Source: Diphasiastrum complanatum (Eukaryota > Streptophyta > Lycopodiopsida > Lycopodiales > Lycopodiaceae). From it: DNA of 64,000 nt. Of this stretch, positions 58,060 to 64,000 are shown in pieces. The notes under the pieces are model-generated. The model saw nothing but the letters and a program-made list of their open reading frames with translations. It had not been told where the DNA came from and did not search any database. Position numbers and translations under genes: made by a program. The number at the start of each line of letters is the position of its first letter. The stretch's first letter is position 1. The stretch covers positions 20,665,798 through 20,729,797 of the forward strand of contig CM055113.1 in NCBI GenBank assembly GCA_029204225.1, in the 5' to 3' direction.

Positions 58060-58760
58060 CGTCGTGGCGGGTGGTCTGGGTGGGCCGCGATGGGTGGGTG
58101 GGGGTAGAATTTAAAATTTTTCGTGAAGGCATGGTTCGCGAAATTTTCACGATGCTTTTGCGATACCTGCCAAATCTCAAATTTTTGCGATACCTGCCAA
58201 ACCGCAAATTTTTGCAATACTTGCCAAACCTCAAATTTTTGGGAAGGTAGATAGTGCGAAATTTTCGCGATGCCGGCCTTCCCAAAAATTTTGCGAATCA
58301 TGCCTTCGCGAAATTTTTGCGATGCCTGCCATTGCGAAAATTTCGCGTGTAAGCCTCATCACGAATTTCCGACGACTCGATTTTTGGAACTTTTTTTTAT
58401 GTCCCCCCTCCCTCCCCCTTCCCCCTCCCCGCCCACCCGCCACGACGGGTGGGGGTCGTTTCAAAAATTCGAGTCGTCAAAAATTCGAGTCTTTGCAAAA
58501 AACTTCGTGTCTATTCATAAATTTTCGCGCTGTCTGGTTGCTCGAAATTTTTGCGAAAGCAGGCTTCACGAAATTTTTGTAATACCTACCAAACTTCAAA
58601 TTTTCGCACTGCCTTGCAAAAATTTCGCGAATGCAGGCTATGCGAAATTTTGGCGATGCTTGCGCGAAATTTTCGCGAAGGCAGGCAGTGCGAAAATTTT
58701 TTCCCAAATATTTTTGGAAAGACTCGAATTTTTATTGGAAAGACTCGAATTGTCGACAAC
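58060..58760. repeat. Second fold-back region with the same palindromic motif
   Basis: Inverted C/G-rich blocks (CCGTCGTGGCGGGTGG near 58,069; CCACCCGCCACGACGG near 58,432) enclose an array of AAATTTTTGCGATRCCTGCC motifs. A further array runs to 58,700 and is flanked by inverted AAATTCGAGTCTTT / AAAGACTCGAATTT (near 58,481 and 58,720). About 17 motif copies. Clearly related to 56,275-57,053. Confidence 0.7.
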
Positions 58761-58849
58761 TCGAATTGTTGGAACAACTCGGGTGCAAGTTGGAAATAAA
58801 AAAAAATGCTTTTACTTTAAATTTCTAGCCCCCCTCACCCGCCATTAAT

Positions 58850-59175
58850 TCCCCTCTCCTATGCCCAGCCGCCGCTATTCCCCCCCTGCTGGGGCTTTAG
58901 AGCACGAGCCGCGCGTGGGAGGGGTTTGGCCCCGGTGCCCCCAAGCGCATGACGTGTGGCCCGTGCTTGGGTGCCCGCCAAAATCAAGACGCGGACGATT
59001 TTTGGCGGGCAACACCAGGGCGCGATCCCGGGCAGCGGGGTGGCGCCGGGTTGCGGTCCCGGGCAACAGGGTGGATCAGGGCTGGGGTCCCGGGCAGCGG
59101 GGTGGCGCTGGGCAGGGAGTCCCAGGCAGCGGGGGTGGCGCCAGACAGCAAGGTCACACACACACACACATGCAA
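58850..59175. repeat. GC-rich minisatellite plus short (CA)n
   Basis: About four imperfect copies of a 30-bp unit built on TCCCGGGCAGCGGGGTGGCGC (59,026-59,145), then (CA) repeats at 59,155-59,170. Several open frames overlap because of the GC bias; none looks like a real protein. Confidence 0.65.
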
Positions 59176-59279
59176 GGAACTGGGTGGGTTTCTCTACATA
59201 TCCCCTCCCAGTTCCCTTGCAAAATTGCTTATGGGATTAAAACTGGCTGCCTGGACACGTGGTGTCCTGGTAGCTAGTT

Positions 59280-60250
59280 TATTTAAAAAAAAAAAATGTG
59301 GTCAAGAGGGCACCGAGGCCAAAGGGGAACCGTGCTCGCAAGATGCGAGTCCTGCCCCTCGAAAAAACAAAAAATTAGAAAAAACATTAAAAAAAATTTA
59401 AAACCTTAAAAAAATCAAATAATGTCAAAAATAAATAAATTTCCAAAAAGAGCAAAAAAAAAAAAATCATAGAACTGAAAAAAAATAGAATAAAAAAATA
59501 AATTTTCGAAAAAACCAAAAAATAACATAAAAAATTGAAAAAATCTTAAAAAAACAAAATCGTGTCAAAAACAATAATTTTTGGAAAAAAATCCAAAAAT
59601 AATACAAAAGAAATCATAAAAAAGATTCGGAAAAACCAAAAAATAACATAAAAAAATCATAGAATAAAAAAAAACAAAATAGTGTCGAGAAAAATAAATT
59701 TTCAAAATAACCAAAAAATAATATTAAAAAAAATCATAGGATAAAAAAAAAACCAAAATAGTGTCAAATAAAAATAAAATTTAGAAAAAAACAAAACTTA
59801 CATAAAAAAATGAATACATCAAAAAAAAATAAAATGGTGTGAAAAAAACTAAAAATTCAAAAAATAAAAAATAAACATAAAAAATAAACATAAAAAATAA
59901 AAATAATAAAAAAACAAAATAGTGTCGAAAAAAAACTAAATTTTCAGAATAAAAATTTAAAATAATTACATTAAATAATGATAGTACAAAGAACTGTAAC
60001 TTGTAAAAAATCTAGATATTTAAAAAAATGAAAAAAAAAAAAGAATATTGCTAAAAATGATGTTCAATCTTAAAAGAACCGTAATACAGATTCAAACCCT
60101 CTAACCCTACAAAAAAAAATCTAGAAAACGTTGAAAGGATTTAACCTCAATTAAAAAACACATAAAAAATGGAATTGTAAACTAGTAAAAGACCTTAAAT
60201 AAAAGTAATAATAACGACAAAATAAAAAGTTCACAAAACATATAAAAAAG
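59280..60250. repeat. A-rich degenerate tandem repeat
   Basis: Nearly 1 kb in which the plus strand is dominated by A. A phrase AAACAAAATAGTGTC, then AAAATAAATTTTC and ACCAAAAAATAACATAAAA recurs at irregular 80-140 bp intervals (about 59,410; 59,555; 59,675; 59,755; 59,830; 59,920). No coding. Confidence 0.7.
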
Positions 60251-60251
60251 T

Positions 60252-60450
60252 CAAGGACTAGGGGCTACGGACTAGGGGACAAGGGCTAGGGTGAAGGGCT
60301 AAGGGCGTAGGGGCAAGGGCCTAGGAGTAAGGACCTAGGGCTATAAATTAAGGGCGAAATGCTAAGGCTAAGGGCCTAGGACTAAGGGCCAATGGCCAAC
60401 GGCTATGGGCTAAGGGCTACGAGTTAAGGGCCACTAGCTAAGGGCTAAGG
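60252..60450. repeat. Degenerate GGGCTAA heptamer array
   Basis: About 200 bp made of GGGCTAA / GGGCCTA / GGACTAG variants, mostly 6-8 bp apart. It resembles, but is not, the plant telomere heptamer TTTAGGG. Confidence 0.7.
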
Positions 60451-60559
60451 TTTCATAATTTTGTTACAGTCTCATAATTTTGTTTATTATACAAATTTAT
60501 TATAATTTCATAATTTTGCTAATTATACTTCCAATAACATTGCAAATCCTAACATAAAG

Positions 60560-61280
60560 TGTACTTATGATTTTTTTCAGGGTCACTACATAGACTGCTC
60601 AAGAGAAGATGTTCTAGTTGTTTTATTTTTTCGAAAAGAAGTGGTTGTATTTGAAAATGTCTTGACTGCTGAATCAAGTGGAACATGTTTTTTTAGAGAA
60701 GTTGGTACGGATAAAATTGTGGTTCTAATTTCAAAGGTGTTTAAAATAGATTGTCCTTTGCCATACCCTCACGATGATTTTGATCACCTAGGAAACGTTT
60801 ACAACTATATTTCCATCGATGTCATTGCAAAAAAATCTTGTGGAATAATGCAGATATTCTCAAAATGAATGAACTTGTTCTTGTCAAGTGTCCATTATAC
60901 AACATTGATGATGTTGTTGATTGTATAGATTTTGAAGGGGTAGTAGTTTTCACTGCTAAATTCAAAGGCTACTATCCTAGTGAAAAAACTTGCTTGTTAT
61001 CGTGAAGGTGACTTCAATTACAACAGAAGGAAATATTGTGAATGCCACGACAGATGACGGAGACCCTTTCTACATGCAAAATGAAACAATGATGAGGTGT
61101 TTGTCAAAGCTATCTTTGCACTCTAAAAAGAGAAAACATGTATCATTCACTGAACCATTAAGTGAGTGCTTTACGTATTATTTTAAATTTTCAAATAGAA
61201 ACAATATGAAGAAAATACTGGGCCATCCTTGTGGTTCAAAAAGAGGTAGCATCCAAATTCGTCGACAAGATCAATAGATG
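60560..61280 (+). pseudogene. N-terminal portion of DUF7869-type locus (unidentified)
   Basis: Open blocks in changing frames: HYIDCSREDVLVVLFFRKEV, VFENVLTAESSGTCFF, DDVVDCIDFEGVVVF, ITTEGNIVNATTDDGDPFYM. It begins just after a polypyrimidine-AG (TTTTTTTCAG at about 60,571-60,580), which could be a splice acceptor. No domain recognised. The same strand and spacing link it to the downstream DUF7869 block. Confidence 0.4.
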
Positions 61281-61299
61281 TAGAAAACAGATCCGATGA

Positions 61300-61857
61300 T
61301 TGCAATACAGCAATATCAAGTAACTATAACTTGGATATCTTGACAGGAATCAAAGATATTTCTCAAGTAATATGTCAAGATCAAGTAACTATAACTCGGA
61401 TATCTTGACAGGAATCGAAAATATTTCTCATGATCGTAATATGTCAAGAACAAGTGGCTATAATTCGGATATCTTGACAGATGTCGAGGATGTGGTCACT
61501 CGCACTAATATATCTGCATCAACATACAACTCGGATATTCTTACAGGTGTGGAGGATGTTGGAGAGGCTGTTGATAACAACAAAAATAAAAGACGTCATG
61601 TTCAAATCAACATTCAAACAAAACGAACACCAAATTTGTCAATTTTTGCAAGTGCAAATGCATCCACCTACCGTAGTTCAGATTTTTTGAGATTCGATTT
61701 CGATGAACATGATTACACAAGCAACATATTACATGATGATAATATGACAAACAATCCTACAAGATCAAGATGGTCACAAGCAGATGAAATTTTTGAAGAT
61801 CCACAAAGAGAGCCTCAAGTATGTCCTTATCATCAGAAAATAAAAGAGAAATATTGA
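61300..61857 (+). pseudogene. Repeat domain YNSDILTGVEDV of the DUF7869-type locus
   Basis: Four units containing SSNYN(S/L)DILTGI, each about 60-80 bp in DNA. Three are in an open frame of 161 codons (NYNSDILTGIENI, GYNSDILTDVEDV, TYNSDILTGVEDV). A basic RRHVQINIQTKRTP and an acidic region follow, ending CPYHQKIKEKY. Function unknown. Confidence 0.55.
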
Positions 61858-61884
61858 TGCAACCATGTTGTAGTAAGTTGTGCA

Positions 61885-64000
61885 TTCAATAAATCACCTA
61901 CAAAGAATGTGAAGACTTGCGACTAGGTGTGTTGAGAAAACGAGGAGTTGACAAGCATAATCAATTATTGCAAATGTTCAAATGTTTCTTTCGTAGACGA
62001 GAAAAGTCAGATGCAATGTTTGATATTTTGAAGGAACCCAAATTGCGTTTCAAACCTACGTTGGATGGTAAAGCTATATGCATAAAAGCATATCAGAATC
62101 TATTGGAATCTCCTATGGAATGTTTTGGCAAGTAATTGCTGAGGCACGCTATTCCATTGTGTACGAGTTTAATGGAAACACCGGCATATTCAAGCAACGT
62201 GGACATTCTTCGAAAGGGTTGGCCATAATGCGTGGGATTTTGGAAAAGCATCCATTGCCTCAACCACACTTCCAACATAAATCAAAAGATGGCGCTGTTA
62301 TTTGTGAACATCATCTCCCACTCGGCATGCATAAACATGACGTCTTCAAAACGATAAACAAACAACTTAAAGATGCTTGTATTCCTGAAGTTCCAAGATC
62401 CACGCTCTACAAGATGTGGAGACAAGAGTTTGGACATGTCAAGACTCCAACAAGACAAAGAATGTCCAAATGAAAAACATGTGACAACTTAAAAAATGCA
62501 ATAGAGACAACTCCCGACATTAAATTGCGTGATCGCTATATTGCATTGAGAGGTTGTCATCTACGTCACATTTTCGATTCTAGAAAATTGTATGCATATT
62601 GGAAAGAAGAGTCAAGATCCCATCATGAATAGTCCTTGTGTCTTATCATTGATGGAATGAATCAAAATACAACAACATTACCCCGTTTCTATAAGACTCC
62701 TCCCAAATTAGAGAGGAATCAATTTTTGAAAACACATGTTTGTGGGGTATTGGTTCATGGATTCAAGTTGATTTGTGATGTTTGGATTGATACCTTGCAT
62801 GCTCATGATAACAATCAAGTTGCCACATCAATGATGCGAGCAATAAGAAAGGTACAAGCATCACGTGGTAACTTACCTCCGATCTCACGTATTCTTTTGG
62901 TTAGCCACACACATGAAGACATAGATCAGGTTTTCAGTGTCATATCCAGGCCTTTGAAGTCCAAATCAGTTCACACGATGCCAAATATGCTAGCACGAAT
63001 TGGTGAAAAGATAGGTGGCGGTCATATTGAAAGCACTGAAGTAGAAATACTGGAACGATTGGTAGACTGGAAACAATTTATCAATTCTTGTATTGCTCAA
63101 GGAATGACGGCTTAGAAGGACACACCAATTCTCACTATTTATGTTTTCAAATGATGAATGGTGAGCCAACAATGCAATGGAAATACTATTCTAATGATGG
63201 AGACAACGCATGGAGTGAACCTTTCAAACTGTTGCAGCATGTACCTTCAAAAGATGAAGCCATCTTTCTAGCATCCATGAAGGATCTGGATCTAGATGAA
63301 ATGAAAGGAATAATGTCCTTTATTGATTATTTGTGGTTCATGAGCCAAAAGTTTCCACAATACAAAGATCGCAATGATGCATGTGTGGTGGAAACCACAA
63401 ATCTTGTCAAATATCTTTCCAAAAAAAAAAATGTTATCAGGATCAATGTAAAGCCAAGAGGCTTTTTGGCCACAATCCTTGCCAACCACTTTTAATTCAT
63501 CTGTATCAACTTCAATCAATGAGGTCAAAATGGATGTAGAGTTATTACCCCGAAGGTTTTGTGCGCGAAAAGCTGATGCACCTCTAGTTGAATTCATCCA
63601 ATGTAAAGAAGTTGTGTTGGGCGAGTTCGTTGCAATGTGGCCTCCAGATGAAGATGTTGTGGAGGGTTCCATATCTATTTGGGTGGCAAAAATTGTCGAA
63701 GTGAAGAAAAACTCAGAAGGCTTGGCCACAGAGTTTAAAGCATTATGGTATGAACCAAAATCCAAACAATGGCTTAGAAACTAGAGACAAGTTCACAACT
63801 CGGAGTTGTACAAAAATTGCTTAGAGAAAGAATGGATTCCGAACAACGACAGACCACAATATATGGATGTAGATACAGTTGGTCATGCATGGAAATTAAA
63901 GAAAAAAAAAACAATTAAAGCACATGGCTATACTGTGGAAAATCAATATTTATTCCGGAAATATCAGTGGCACACATCAAAGAATACCTGTCCAAATTAT
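61885..64000 (+). pseudogene. DUF7869-family protein pseudogene, runs off window
   Basis: Traceable from ECEDLRLGVLRKRGVDKHNQ through RFKPTLDGKAICIKAYQNLL, a one-base frameshift at about 62,104, GISYGMFWQVIAEA, PRSTLYKMWRQEFGHV, stops at 62,471 and 62,627, then the DUF7869 hallmark blocks LIIDGMNQNTTTLPRF, THVCGVLVHGFKLICDVW and ILLVSHTHEDIDQVFSVIS. After a frameshift near 63,105 come a C-terminal block and, in another frame, FVAMWPPDEDVVEGSISIWV. At least six disablements. Such proteins are widespread in repeat-rich plant and animal genomes and are probably mobile-element derived; the biochemical role is unknown. The homologous reading continues to the window edge. Confidence 0.65.

Noticed and set aside
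56275-58760. Regularly spaced palindromic repeats resembling a CRISPR array
   Set aside because: Repeats are degenerate and occur in both orientations, there are no unique spacers of constant size, and the DNA is plant nuclear.
58850-59400. Overlapping open frames on both strands in GC-rich DNA
   Set aside because: They arise from GC bias and the 30-bp minisatellite; the peptides are Pro/Gly/Arg-rich without motif.

Overview
This is nuclear DNA from a land plant with a large, repeat-rich genome. The evidence is a DREB-type AP2/ERF transcription factor, many Ty1/Copia, Ty3/Gypsy and CACTA (En/Spm) elements with plant-type initiator-Met tRNA primer sites, and split genes with GT-AG introns. 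A DUF7869-type pseudogene and the style of the elements make me think of a fern, lycophyte, bryophyte or gymnosperm rather than a grass, but the species cannot be fixed from this window. No rRNA or tRNA genes were seen.

Layout. 1-7.7 kb is broken transposon sequence: a minus-strand Copia LTR with primer site and gag scrap, a CACTA end, a small LTR, and a Copia RT/RNase H pseudogene. 8.7-9.5 kb holds the one convincing ordinary host gene, a minus-strand DREB2-like factor. 11.5-12.4 kb is a Copia integrase scrap. 15.6-22.4 kb is the most unusual part: a module of three genes of unusual type, present twice. Gene A (plus) encodes a coiled-coil protein with a basic C-terminus. Gene B (minus) is unidentified. 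Gene C (plus) encodes a divergent histone H3 / CENH3-like protein with a long C-terminal extension. In copy 1, B and C diverge from a region with seven CACGTG G-boxes flanked by outward-facing TATA boxes. Copy 2 is decayed and abuts Gypsy gag/protease remnants (22.8-24.9 kb).

24.9-42.6 kb looks like one minus-strand CACTA element interrupted by two Copia elements. Copia-1 (29,322-35,785) is young: its 655-bp LTRs differ at about 3 sites, its TSD CAACA is perfect, and its polyprotein frame has a single stop. Copia-2 (36,387-41,946; TSD AGAAC) is older. It keeps gag and protease, but its integrase/RT part has lost the catalytic residues while remaining open over 809 codons. 43.1-45.4 kb is an array of about 80-bp imperfect hairpins with two long (GA)n tracts. 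46-48.5 kb carries two copies of a CACTA ORF2-like gene. 48.6-53.2 kb is a minus-strand Gypsy pol with a Copia fragment nested inside.

53.3-56 kb holds a second copy of the CACTA end seen at 4.2 kb, a Copia scrap and an unidentified minus-strand remnant. 56.3-58.8 kb consists of fold-back sequence built from dozens of palindromic AAAATTTT/CGCG motifs. It is followed by GC-rich minisatellite, a 1-kb A-rich tract and a degenerate GGGCTAA heptamer array. 60.6-64 kb is a frameshifted DUF7869-family pseudogene running off the end. Most genes here are transposon parts and do not form a pathway. The exceptions are the DREB gene and possibly the A-B-C module, whose linkage and shared promoter suggest joint expression.
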